Assembly: GCA_903825245.1 (NCBI GenBank)
Contig: CAIJZX010000008.1
Coordinates: forward strand, 1 to 39,831
Origin: Candidatus Kerfeldbacteria bacterium
GTDB taxonomy: Bacteria > Patescibacteriota > Patescibacteriia > SBBC01 > CAIJZX01
Length of the DNA stretch: 39,831 bases
Reading direction: 5' to 3'
This document shows, in pieces, positions 1-9,394 of the stretch. Below the pieces are notes generated by a model. That model saw nothing but the letters and a program-made list of their open reading frames with translations, was not told the origin of the DNA and made no database searches. Every line of letters starts with the position of its first letter. Position 1 is the stretch's first letter. Position numbers and translations under genes: made by a program.

Positions 1-2
1 AC

Positions 3-2198
3 ACAGCGACATCGCTTTCGGCTGGTCTCATGACGAACGCACAAGGTCATGATACGTGCGGCAATGTGGACGGAAATTATGACGATATTTCGAAGCGAAT
101 CGGTCTCGGATTTTCTCTATCGCCGGTGCCGAGTACCGCGACCGTCGTGTCGGCTAGACTGTCAGTTAAGGTTACGGCCCCGACGTCGCAAACGATCTTC
201 ATTGGTCGCTCACAGAGCGACGACATCTCCGGCACGAGTTGTACGACGAGCGCGCGGAGAATCGCCATGACATTCAGCAATACATACGTGAATGACGACC
301 TATGGAATACGGCTGGACAGAAAGAAAGCCGGTTACGTATTCCGGGTGTCAACGATATTCAGGCGCGGATTAACGGTTCTCAGGCGATCAGCCTGAGTGT
401 CACAGGTGATGAATCTATCCGAAACAATGTAAATTATAACGTCATGAATTCTCGGGATACTGGCTCTCGTCCGCCAGTCTTGCGAGTGGGGTATGCCCCG
501 ACGGGGACGAATCCAACAATTGTCATGAATGGGACCGGAACGTTCCACGGTGACGGCAATGGGTTTTATAACCTCACCACCTCTGGAACGGTTACCTTGG
601 CTGATACGTTCTATATGTACGGGACGCTTGATTTGACTGGCGGGACGGTGACACCTGGAGCCTCGAATATCGTGATGTCTGGGGTTACAGGGACGATCAA
701 GGGGGCGAGTCAAACCCTGGGAACCGTCACGATCGCAAGCAGTAATACCACCACTTTCAGCAGTTCTGATGTGACCATCAACAACCTGTTGTTCTCACCC
801 GGTGGATCAATCTCTATCGATAGCTTGAAAACGGTTACCAGCCTCGGGACTTTATCAGGCGTGACCGCAAATATCTTGGGGGCCGGCACATTCCGATATA
901 TGAATTCTGCACCACCGAACACGGCCGGCACTCTCTCGGCGACATTCCGCTATGATTCAACGAATGGGAATCAAACGATTGCTAACCGTACCTACGATGG
1001 TCCGGTCGAAGTGGTGAACACTGGTGCGGGGGCGGCAACCGATGCTGTTACCTCGGTTGGGACGCTGCTACTGAATTCTTCGTTGACGCTCAGCAATACC
1101 GGCAGTGGCAGTTTAGCCGTCACGATTGATACGTATGATCGTCCGACGACGATCAATGGAGCGTTCACGATTGGTGCGGGGACGACCTGGAGTTCATGTA
1201 GCACGAGTTGTTTAACGCTCAATGGGAACTACACGAACAACGGAACGTTTGTGCATGATGCCGGAACCGTGACATTAGCCGGTTCGAGTCCACAAACACT
1301 GAGCGGTACATTGTCTGGCTCGAGCGGCAAGTTTAACAACCTGATCGTGACGAATGCTTCCGGCAGCGATCCGGACGCGACGCCGTCAGTTATTTTTAGC
1401 GCCGGACTTGAAACGGCCGGACTCTTCACGGCTGCGACCAACGATGTGAAATTACGATTCTTGTCTGGCGCAACCAACACCCTCAATGGTATAAGCTTCA
1501 CGGGTGCATCCGGCCATAACGTCTCACTTCGCAGTTCAACTCCGGGAACGGCAACCGTATTCAATGTGGGAGCTGGTACGCGATCTGTGTCCTATACATC
1601 GGTCAAAGATAATACCGCCTGCGGCAGTACCGGTGGTACGATTGATGCTTCAACTGCTGGGACAAACGTTGACCTGGGAAATACCGCTTGCTGGTTGATC
1701 AATAGCGTGACTTTCACCTGGACAGGCGGCAACGCACTTCACCTTGGAACACTCTCAACAACAACGACGCAATGGGCCTCAACGACGACGCCGGCGACAT
1801 CGGAAACGGCGTCGGGGATGTCTTTCACCTTCGGTACGAACGCTACGAGTGGAGCGGTGGTGACAATGTATGCAAACTCCTTAAGCGGACCGCAAACAAT
1901 CACGCCGATTAGCGGCGGGCCGACAGCTGTCGCGACGCCGGGCACTGCTGAACAAGTCGGCATGCGGTTCGCCAAAGCCTCGGGCTCCGGCACCACGACA
2001 TCGGTTTCACCGTTTAATGGCGCTCTCGGTAGTTATGGATTTACTGCCGGCACGACAAGTCCGGTGGTCAATACTGGAGGCGGGCAATCACTCTCAGCCG
2101 ACACGTACAATGTGTATATGATGGCCAATGTCTTGCCGACCACGAAGCCAGGATCATATTCGACGACATTAACCTTCGTCGCGACCGGAACATTCTAA
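3..2198 (+). CDS. Large secreted/surface beta-rich protein, 5'-truncated by the window edge; C-terminal 'VATGTF' domain
   Basis: Reading frame is open to position 3 with no stop; low-complexity G/T/S/N-rich beta-repeat composition; the C-terminal ~160 aa are homologous to the ends of the ORFs at 4120 and 5218 (..GSYSTTLTFVATGTF*). Confidence 0.8.
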   Translation, partial: TATSLSAGLMTNAQGHDTCGNVDGNYDDISKRIGLGFSLSPVPSTATVVSARLSVKVTAPTSQTIFIGRSQSDDISGTSCTTSARRIAMTFSNTYVNDDLWNTAGQKESRLRIPGVNDIQARINGSQAISLSVTGDESIRNNVNYNVMNSRDTGSRPPVLRVGYAPTGTNPTIVMNGTGTFHGDGNGFYNLTTSGTVTLADTFYMYGTLDLTGGTVTPGASNIVMSGVTGTIKGASQTLGTVTIASSNTTTFSSSDVTINNLLFSPGGSISIDSLKTVTSLGTLSGVTANILGAGTFRYMNSAPPNTAGTLSATFRYDSTNGNQTIANRTYDGPVEVVNTGAGAATDAVTSVGTLLLNSSLTLSNTGSGSLAVTIDTYDRPTTINGAFTIGAGTTWSSCSTSCLTLNGNYTNNGTFVHDAGTVTLAGSSPQTLSGTLSGSSGKFNNLIVTNASGSDPDATPSVIFSAGLETAGLFTAATNDVKLRFLSGATNTLNGISFTGASGHNVSLRSSTPGTATVFNVGAGTRSVSYTSVKDNTACGSTGGTIDASTAGTNVDLGNTACWLINSVTFTWTGGNALHLGTLSTTTTQWASTTTPATSETASGMSFTFGTNATSGAVVTMYANSLSGPQTITPISGGPTAVATPGTAEQVGMRFAKASGSGTTTSVSPFNGALGSYGFTAGTTSPVVNTGGGQSLSADTYNVYMMANVLPTTKPGSYSTTLTFVATGTF

Positions 2199-2202
2199 TA
2201 AA

Positions 2203-2231
2203 TTGACAAAAACCATCATTGATGGTATACT
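2203..2231 (+). promoter_or_regulatory. sigma70-type promoter TTGACA-17-TATACT
   Basis: TTGACA at 2203-2208, 17-nt spacer, TATACT at 2226-2231, about 50 nt upstream of ATG 2283. Confidence 0.7.
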
Positions 2232-2282
2232 GGTATTTCGTTACAGGGTACTAACAGAATCAAGGACGATTTTTGTGTGATT

Positions 2283-3857
2283 ATGAAAAAGAGTGTTACT
2301 TCGTTTCGTGTGATGGCACTCGTTGTGGTGGCAAGTTTTTTGTTATTGGCCGGTGGAACGGTTCTGGCATTGCAACGGATCATGCCGATCCCAGGGGATG
2401 GCTCAGGGGGAATAATAAAGCAGCCAGTAGGTGGTATAAAAAAACCACCGATTGTTCCACAGCCGGTTGCCCCTGTGCCGTGTAGTCGGGATATGGGCGA
2501 TACGGCGTACCTCAACTGCGAGGCGCTTGCCGAAAGCCAGAAGATTGATACGTTCCTGTCGAATAATAAGGCGGGGAAGCTATATACGCCCGATTCGCGG
2601 GAAGCGATTTTAACTCCGTATTCGGAAGTTGTACGGCTGCTGATTGATACGCAGGCGCTTGGGTATTTGAATTTGTATGACGCGACAAAGAACGTGCGGT
2701 ACCTGCAAGAAGCGCAGTCGCGGTTAGATTACATTATTTCTCAAGGCAACTTGACCCTGCGGGGCAATAGTTTTGATGGCCAAGTTGGTTGGAGCATGCT
2801 CCGTGCGTATGCCGTGACGAAGAATGAAGCCTACCGGACGTGGGGGATGAAGATTGCCGATGCCTGCCTTGGGTATCGCGATACCATGAATGTCGGCTAT
2901 ATGTGCGATTTAACGCTGGGCCAAGCCTATGCCCTGACGGGTGACGTGAGATACCTGACACAAGCGAGATGGGTATCACGCAACACCGGCGACAAGCAGT
3001 TTACCGATGGTGCCTTTCCACACTTAGCTGATAAGGGATTTGGCGAGAATACCGGATATACCGAATGGATAACCTACGAAATGATCAACTATCGTCGCGA
3101 TGACCCGAACAACCCGGACCTTAATTATGCGATCATCAAGGCGACAAATTTCCTCGGTCAGCGCGTCAGCTCTGATGGGAGCATTAATTATCAGGATGCG
3201 AACGGCATTTATTGGAGCGATGGCGGCGGAAATCTCGATTGTCGGGGTTGGCTGGACGGTTTGCCCTCGATTGCGTATACCTTGCATGCCTTCGGACGTG
3301 ACGATCTGGCGTCGAAGTCACTGGATTTTCTCGTTCAACACGAGTTGACAGGGGCTCAAGCGGGAAGTTTCCCTGATAAGTGGGAACATGCTGATCCGAA
3401 CAACGCCTGGACTACTGGGAGTCCGTCGGTCATTCGGACCTCTCTTATATTTATGTATTTGACCGATATTTTGCGCGTCAAATCGGGTGAGGTCGCGAAT
3501 GGTAGCCGCGTTGCTTGTACCGTGACGCCTGATAACTGTGATCCGGCGTTGCAAGAAATTAACCAGTGCGCGGCCGGTTTATCTGGGCACATGACGACGT
3601 TTGATGGAGTCACGACGAAGTGTCTATCGGAAGAGGCGATTCATTACCGATCAGTGAATTGTATCGTTCAGTGGAGTTGTTCGTACGATGAAGATAATCA
3701 GGAATCGGACGTGCATATTTGTCGGAATACCGCGAGTATCAAGTGCGCCGGCGATGCCTGCGGGTCGTTCTGTCTTGGTGCCAATCCAGATAACGAGACG
3801 TGCGACCGAGAATTTGAGCAGGGTAATCAATGCCTCGTGCAACCGCCGCCGTACTAG
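2283..3857 (+). CDS. Secreted (signal peptide) protein, possibly an alpha/alpha-barrel glycosidase-like fold, with a Cys-rich C-terminus
   Basis: Start MKKSVTSFRVMALVVVASFLLLAGGTVLA is signal-peptide-like; helical repeat region with W/D/Y-rich motifs; Cys-rich tail; ORF caller used GTG 2277, ATG 2283 preferred. Confidence 0.65.
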   Translation: MKKSVTSFRVMALVVVASFLLLAGGTVLALQRIMPIPGDGSGGIIKQPVGGIKKPPIVPQPVAPVPCSRDMGDTAYLNCEALAESQKIDTFLSNNKAGKLYTPDSREAILTPYSEVVRLLIDTQALGYLNLYDATKNVRYLQEAQSRLDYIISQGNLTLRGNSFDGQVGWSMLRAYAVTKNEAYRTWGMKIADACLGYRDTMNVGYMCDLTLGQAYALTGDVRYLTQARWVSRNTGDKQFTDGAFPHLADKGFGENTGYTEWITYEMINYRRDDPNNPDLNYAIIKATNFLGQRVSSDGSINYQDANGIYWSDGGGNLDCRGWLDGLPSIAYTLHAFGRDDLASKSLDFLVQHELTGAQAGSFPDKWEHADPNNAWTTGSPSVIRTSLIFMYLTDILRVKSGEVANGSRVACTVTPDNCDPALQEINQCAAGLSGHMTTFDGVTTKCLSEEAIHYRSVNCIVQWSCSYDEDNQESDVHICRNTASIKCAGDACGSFCLGANPDNETCDREFEQGNQCLVQPPPY

Positions 3858-4002
3858 GCGGATGCGAGTAACCAAAGGCTCCGGAACCACGACCGCGGTC
3901 TCGCCGTTTAATGGCGCTCTCGGTAATTACGGATTTACTGCCGACAACGAAGCCGGGGGGTATTCGACGACATTAACCTTCGTCGCTACCGGAACATTCT
4001 AG
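3858..4002 (+). pseudogene. Truncated and internally deleted remnant of a 'VATGTF' C-terminal domain
   Basis: MRVTKGSGTTTAVSPFNGALGNYGFTAD--GGYSTTLTFVATGTF* matches codons near 1960-2198 (MRFAKASGSGTTTSVSPFNGALGSYGFTAG...GSYSTTLTFVATGTF*) with a ~90 nt internal deletion; different frame from the preceding gene. Confidence 0.75.
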
Positions 4003-4008
4003 GAGTTC

Positions 4009-4037
4009 TTGCCTAGAGTCTCGGACTATGCTATAAT
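4009..4037 (+). promoter_or_regulatory. sigma70-type promoter TTGCCT-17-TATAAT with extended -10 (TGC)
   Basis: TTGCCT 4009-4014, 17-nt spacer, TGC then TATAAT 4032-4037. Confidence 0.7.
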
Positions 4038-4119
4038 AGGGCTCAAGAAAAAGAAGGCAACTAGAAAGAATATACAACCTTAGCCATTTTGAGCCATAAA
4101 GGCAAACATCAACATCCAT

Positions 4120-5202
4120 ATGACACTTCGTTCCGTGTCCCCAATCAAGAAACGCTACCTACAGAAGGCGCATAAGGCGGTTTTTTCTGTTGGAATATTC
4201 GCTTTGCTCATGGCATTGGTGCCGTTTGGGTCAGTTCCGGTCGCCAAAGCAGCTCTGTTAACATCCTCAAGCGCGACATTTAGCAAGGTGACAGAATCGG
4301 TAACTTCAGACTTGTCGGGGACGGGTCTGCAGTTCACAACCTCAACCGGTATCGCGTTGAACGCAACAGTCACCATTACATTTCCGGCAGGTTTTACCGT
4401 TTCGACCATCGTGGCGGCGGACGTCACGTTAAAAGATAATGGAAGTGCATTAACAGTTGCCGGTAGCCCGACCGCGGCGAACTACGGGTGGAGTTGTGTG
4501 TCACTGGTGTGTACACTGACCGCTCCGTCGGCCTCAAATGCCATCCTGGCTACTCATACGGTCCAAATAATTACCACCAACAGCCATATCACCAACCCAA
4601 CTGCCGGTAGCTATAAAATTGCTATTGCCGGGTCGTTTGGGGATACAAAAACCATCGCGGTGACATTCCTTTCGTCTGCAACCTCGCCGATCACGGTTGA
4701 TGCGACGATCGATCCAACCGTTGTCTTCACGTGGACTGGCGGCGCACAGGCGCTGCACTTTGGAACGATGACGGGAAGTAACGTCTATTCGGCGACCACC
4801 ACGAGCGGAGCGACCAGCGAAACAACGAGCGGACTCGGGTTTACCGTTGGCACCAACGCGGCAAGTGGAGTTGCGGTGACAGTAAGTGGTACGCCGTTGA
4901 CTGGAGCAGGGCACACCTTTGCGACGAGTGCAACGCCGACAACGCTAGCTTCGGGGACAGAATTCTTCGGACTCAGAGTGGCACGATCCGGATCAGGTTC
5001 CACATCGGCAGCGACTGAATATGCTGGTGGGACGGGAAGTCAATATGGATTTACAAACGGTACCTCGACGATGGTGTCGTCCTCAGGGGTCTCGTTGACG
5101 GATACCTATACCCTGTGGGCGGAGGCGGCGATCAGTGCGACGGCAACGCCGCCAGGCTCATATACGACAACCCTGACCTTTGTCGCCACGGGTACGTTTT
5201 AA
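4120..5202 (+). CDS. Secreted surface protein, 'VATGTF' family paralog
   Basis: Signal peptide (..FALLMALVPFGSVPVAKA); similar along its length to 5218..6342; C-terminus PGSYTTTLTFVATGTF. Confidence 0.8.
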   Translation: MTLRSVSPIKKRYLQKAHKAVFSVGIFALLMALVPFGSVPVAKAALLTSSSATFSKVTESVTSDLSGTGLQFTTSTGIALNATVTITFPAGFTVSTIVAADVTLKDNGSALTVAGSPTAANYGWSCVSLVCTLTAPSASNAILATHTVQIITTNSHITNPTAGSYKIAIAGSFGDTKTIAVTFLSSATSPITVDATIDPTVVFTWTGGAQALHFGTMTGSNVYSATTTSGATSETTSGLGFTVGTNAASGVAVTVSGTPLTGAGHTFATSATPTTLASGTEFFGLRVARSGSGSTSAATEYAGGTGSQYGFTNGTSTMVSSSGVSLTDTYTLWAEAAISATATPPGSYTTTLTFVATGTF

Positions 5203-5217
5203 TCCGTTCTTCATCCA

Positions 5218-6342
5218 ATGCTAAAAAACACTCATATGATTCCGCAGCGCGCATTCCCGGTAAAAGAACGGCACTTTCGCTTCGTCCAGAAAATGGCCCT
5301 CACCATTGGAATGGTAGCCGTGGTGGTGGTTTCTGCCTTCGCCAGTATGGGTCGCCCGGCGAATGCGGCGGCAGTCACGGGTTTTAGAGCTATATTCAGC
5401 AATGTGACGTCGGGAGCGACATCAAACTGGGCGGATGCAAGCACATCGCCGACGACGGGATTAGAATTCACCACGACGACAGGTATCGTGGCAAGTGCGA
5501 CTGTCATCCTGACGGCCAGCACGAGTCTTGGTCTGACCAGCTTAGTTAACGGTGATATTACACTTAAAGATAACACCACGGCATTGACTGTTGGCGCTTC
5601 AGCGAATGGTTCTGGTCAGTGGGGTTGGAACTGTGGAAGTGCCACGGTTTGTACCTTGACTGCGCCGTCTGCTGGTGGTGGCTTAGTTGCCGGCGGGCAT
5701 ACGTTAAAGATCATTACGGCGAATAACCACATTACCAATCCAGCGGCTGGTTCGTACAAAATAACCCTCTCTGGATCGTTTGGCGATACGGGGATTCTCG
5801 GATTTACGATTCTCTCCAGTTCACTTTCGCCATTGTCGCTCGACGCAACGGTTGATCCGTACGTGACGTTTACTTCGAGTGGAAACACCTTGCACTTTGG
5901 GACTCTCACTACAGCGAATACGAGTTGGGCAACTACGGGCTCTGGAGCGACAACAGAAACTGCTTCGGGTATCACTTTTACATTAGGTACAAACGCGGCG
6001 AGCGGGGCAGTCATGACGGTCAATGGTACGGCTTTGACGGGTACTGGTTTATCGTCACTTACTATATCTGGTGGTGGACCGACCGCGATGGCTACAGCAG
6101 GCACAGCCGAACAATATGGACTGAAATTTACTCGCTCCGGGTCAGGAGGAACAGCAATTGCTTCTCAGTTTAGTGGGAATTACGGCTTTAGTGCCGGTAC
6201 TGCTGTTTCCGCAGTTACTACCGCCAGCGCTGCTTCAGCGACGGACACGATTACGATGTATGCCGCAGCCAACATTTTAACAACAACCAAACCGGGATCG
6301 TACTCCTCGACCTTAACGTTTGTGGCGACCGGGACGTTCTAA
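5218..6342 (+). CDS. Secreted surface protein, 'VATGTF' family paralog
   Basis: Signal peptide; tandem paralog of 4120..5202; C-terminus PGSYSSTLTFVATGTF. Confidence 0.8.
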   Translation: MLKNTHMIPQRAFPVKERHFRFVQKMALTIGMVAVVVVSAFASMGRPANAAAVTGFRAIFSNVTSGATSNWADASTSPTTGLEFTTTTGIVASATVILTASTSLGLTSLVNGDITLKDNTTALTVGASANGSGQWGWNCGSATVCTLTAPSAGGGLVAGGHTLKIITANNHITNPAAGSYKITLSGSFGDTGILGFTILSSSLSPLSLDATVDPYVTFTSSGNTLHFGTLTTANTSWATTGSGATTETASGITFTLGTNAASGAVMTVNGTALTGTGLSSLTISGGGPTAMATAGTAEQYGLKFTRSGSGGTAIASQFSGNYGFSAGTAVSAVTTASAASATDTITMYAAANILTTTKPGSYSSTLTFVATGTF

Positions 6343-6373
6343 TCAACCAGCAATCTCTAACGCCAATATTTGT

Positions 6374-7396
6374 ATGAAACGGCTTGTCTCTCGCTTCCTG
6401 GGTGGAGCGGCAGTGACTATCGCTCTGGTGATCGGTTTAGGGCAAATTACAGCACATCCGGTCTCGGCCTTAACATTTGTGCCGCCGAGTTTTGATTGGA
6501 CGTTAGCTCCTGGGCAGAGCCGACAGGATGTCATAAAGTTGTATAACGACACGTCAGCGCCGATGACATTGTATACGGTTACTGCGCCATTTACCGCGAA
6601 AGACGAATCCGGCACGCCATCGTTTGATCTGACGGCGAAGAGTACCGACCTGCCATCATGGATTACGATTTCCGCTGGTCCCTTTACCATCAATCCAAAC
6701 GAAAAAAAGGAAATCCCATTTGCCGTAACGGTGCCAATGGATGCTGAGCCGGGCGGACATTATGCCGGTATCTTTGTCGGGAGCCAAAGTGACGCCCAGC
6801 CGACCGGAACGCAAGTGAGTATCCGCGCACTTTCCGGACCCTTGATGATCCTACGGGTTACTGGCAAGGTTACGGAAGCCGCGTCTATCTTGGAGTTTGG
6901 TGTTCAAGGCGGAACAACCATGAACCGACTACCGACAACACTGTTTACCCGTATTCATAATACCGGAAATGTTCACGTTCGACCGACCGGCACGATTTCG
7001 GTATCGAATATGTTCGGAAGTAAAACTGCGTCGATGACGTTTAATGATCGCGGTGGTGCGGTATTGCCGCAATCAATTAGACGTTTCGAGGTAACCTGGG
7101 GAAAGGGAAGTGATTCAGCGAAGAAGGGTAGTTTCTTTTCCGAGGTTAGAGCGGAGTGGAGAAATTTTGCAATTGGCACATATACTGTTCGGGCAGCACT
7201 GCAGTATGGGACAACAAATCAATCTATGACAGCAACCATGTCGATTTTGGTTTTCCCTTGGCACCTGCTCCTGGTGGAGTTTATTCTGTTGCTCATCATT
7301 GTCGTGGGATTGGTATTCGGCATTCGCGGATACAATGCCGCCATTATTCGCGGCGCTCAATCAGGTAGACCTACTTCGAGCGGTAATCGACGGTAG
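6374..7396 (+). CDS. DUF916-like (WxL-interacting protein-like) secreted protein with a C-terminal TM helix
   Basis: Signal peptide; LTFVPPSFDWTLAPGQSRQDVIKLYNDTSAPMTLYTV...PGGHYAGIFVGS resembles DUF916-type N-terminal domains; C-terminal TM LLLVEFILLLIIVVGLVFGIRGY; start moved to ATG 6374. Confidence 0.65.
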   Translation: MKRLVSRFLGGAAVTIALVIGLGQITAHPVSALTFVPPSFDWTLAPGQSRQDVIKLYNDTSAPMTLYTVTAPFTAKDESGTPSFDLTAKSTDLPSWITISAGPFTINPNEKKEIPFAVTVPMDAEPGGHYAGIFVGSQSDAQPTGTQVSIRALSGPLMILRVTGKVTEAASILEFGVQGGTTMNRLPTTLFTRIHNTGNVHVRPTGTISVSNMFGSKTASMTFNDRGGAVLPQSIRRFEVTWGKGSDSAKKGSFFSEVRAEWRNFAIGTYTVRAALQYGTTNQSMTATMSILVFPWHLLLVEFILLLIIVVGLVFGIRGYNAAIIRGAQSGRPTSSGNRR

Positions 7397-7397
7397 A

Positions 7398-8258
7398 ATG
7401 AATTGCGGTTGGTTTTCCCGAATGAAGAACCCAGCTCTTGGGGTTGGTCTTTTTTGTGTGCTGTTCATCTTCCGAGCCTTGCCCGTACATGCGGATACCG
7501 CGGTGACCATTACGGCGACGGTGGAGAATAATGGGCCCCTGTCTAATCCGATAGTCGAATTCCGCGGTTTTGCAGCACCGTCGGCAACGATTATTCTTCG
7601 GCGCGATGGAACGGATGTGGCTACGGCTACCGCCGACACTCAGGCCGCTTTTGCTCTTCAACTCCCGGAACAACCGGTTGGCCAGGTCGTGTACCAAATA
7701 GTTGCCCAAGATGTATCGGGGCACGCCCTTGCCCCACTCACCTTTGCTCTGAATTTAACACTAGGGACAAACACGATCATCACCGGTGTTTTTCTCGGGC
7801 CCTCCATTGCCATCAATACAGCGTCGGTAAAACTTGGACAATTTGTTACGTTGTCCGGCGACACGGCGCCGGATAGTGCGGTTACGGTTGTTGTTCACTC
7901 CGTCCAGGCTCTCAGCTTCACCATTTCCGCCGACGCGAATGGCTACTGGTCAAAAATTGTGAACACTCAAGAAGTGGGAGTCGGCACGCACACCGCGTAT
8001 GCTCAATCGGTACTCGGCGGAAATCAGGTTTCAGCGGCCAGTAGTACGATTTCTTTTGCCGTGAACCCACTCGAACAATGCGACGGCAAACGAACGGCCG
8101 ACCTCAATTGCGACGGGAAAGTCGATTTGACCGATTTCAGTATCTTGTTGTATTTCTGGAATCAAACGACGCCGAGCAACGGCCGGGCCGATATCAATAG
8201 CGATAGTCGTGTCGACATCATTGATTTTAGTATTATGCTCTACCAATGGACCGCCTAA
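7398..8258 (+). CDS. Secreted Ig-like protein with C-terminal type I dockerin
   Basis: C-terminus DLNCDGKVDLTDFSILLYFWN...ADINSDSRVDIIDFSIMLYQWTA: two EF-hand-like dockerin repeats; signal peptide; start ATG 7398. Confidence 0.85.
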   Translation: MNCGWFSRMKNPALGVGLFCVLFIFRALPVHADTAVTITATVENNGPLSNPIVEFRGFAAPSATIILRRDGTDVATATADTQAAFALQLPEQPVGQVVYQIVAQDVSGHALAPLTFALNLTLGTNTIITGVFLGPSIAINTASVKLGQFVTLSGDTAPDSAVTVVVHSVQALSFTISADANGYWSKIVNTQEVGVGTHTAYAQSVLGGNQVSAASSTISFAVNPLEQCDGKRTADLNCDGKVDLTDFSILLYFWNQTTPSNGRADINSDSRVDIIDFSIMLYQWTA

Positions 8259-9367
8259 AATTCTCAGCGCTCATCTTTGGTGTGCTGACGGCGGTAGCAT
8301 TTGCCCGGCCAACCAATGCTGCTGATCATGCAATTTCCTTCTTCACGCCTGCGAGCACAATTCGCCCAGGCGATACGGTGATGATTGATGTGCTCTTAAC
8401 AAGTACTGGGCAAGCCGCTAATGCCGTCGAGCTCACCTTGCATTACCCGGCGGGTGTATTCCGTGTTGACGAAATTAGCCGGCAACAATCGGCGCTACAA
8501 CTTTGGCCAACAGCTCCGACCTGGGACGCGCATCAGGGTACAATTCATGTTATTGGCGGGACCCCGAATGGCATGTTCGCCAGCAATGCTCGATTATTTA
8601 CTATCGTCGGTACGGCATTGCAGACGGGGACAATCGAAATCGCTCTCGACTCGACGGGGTCAGGGATGTATCTGAATGACGGTTTGGGAACGAAAACGTT
8701 GTTTGCTCCGGTCAATACGACGTTTGATGTGAGTAGTGAATTTGTACCGCAAATCACTATTAGCTCGCCGACACATCCAAACCCACAACAGTGGTACGCC
8801 AAGAATTCGTTACAAATTGCCTGGGCAGAGGATGCGCTCACCCAATACAGCTATAGCTTCAGTGCGGATGGACTCACTCCACCCACGGACAACCCTAGTC
8901 TAACGCGGTCTCCGTTGACGCTTGATCATCTGGCGGATGGAAGATATGCCTTCCTGATAAAATCTCGCCCGAACGGCGGAAGTTGGGGAGGGATAACGCA
9001 GCGCTGGTTCCTCATTGATTCAACTCCGCCGGAGGCGTTTCGTATTCTTCACCCCGATCCGTCGACGGTTGGTAATGCAAATATTATTAGTTGGTCCCCA
9101 GTTGATCGGATGTCTGGTATTGATCATTCGGTCCTGGCGGTTGATGGTAAAACGGTCGGTGCTGTGACCAGTCCGCTTCATCTGCAAACGGCGTGGGCGG
9201 GAAAAGTATTGGCCATAACCGTTTACGACCAAGCCGGGAATTCACAAAAAGCAGATTGGCTTGTTCCTGGTAAAAAATTATCGTTGGATTGGTTGATTGT
9301 TGGCGTTATGCTATTGCTAGGCTGTTGGTTGGGCTGGCATTACCGTCGACGTGTCATGCAGTGGTAG
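8246..9367 (+). CDS. Cohesin-like domain protein with C-terminal TM anchor
   Basis: ADHAISFFTPASTIRPGDTVMIDVLLTSTGQAANAVELTLHYPAGVFRV... cohesin-like; Fn3-like middle; TM then basic tail; overlaps the dockerin gene by 13 nt. Confidence 0.8.
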   Translation: MDRLKFSALIFGVLTAVAFARPTNAADHAISFFTPASTIRPGDTVMIDVLLTSTGQAANAVELTLHYPAGVFRVDEISRQQSALQLWPTAPTWDAHQGTIHVIGGTPNGMFASNARLFTIVGTALQTGTIEIALDSTGSGMYLNDGLGTKTLFAPVNTTFDVSSEFVPQITISSPTHPNPQQWYAKNSLQIAWAEDALTQYSYSFSADGLTPPTDNPSLTRSPLTLDHLADGRYAFLIKSRPNGGSWGGITQRWFLIDSTPPEAFRILHPDPSTVGNANIISWSPVDRMSGIDHSVLAVDGKTVGAVTSPLHLQTAWAGKVLAITVYDQAGNSQKADWLVPGKKLSLDWLIVGVMLLLGCWLGWHYRRRVMQW

Positions 9368-9394
9368 CGTGATATACTTGTATCTGTCATTTGT

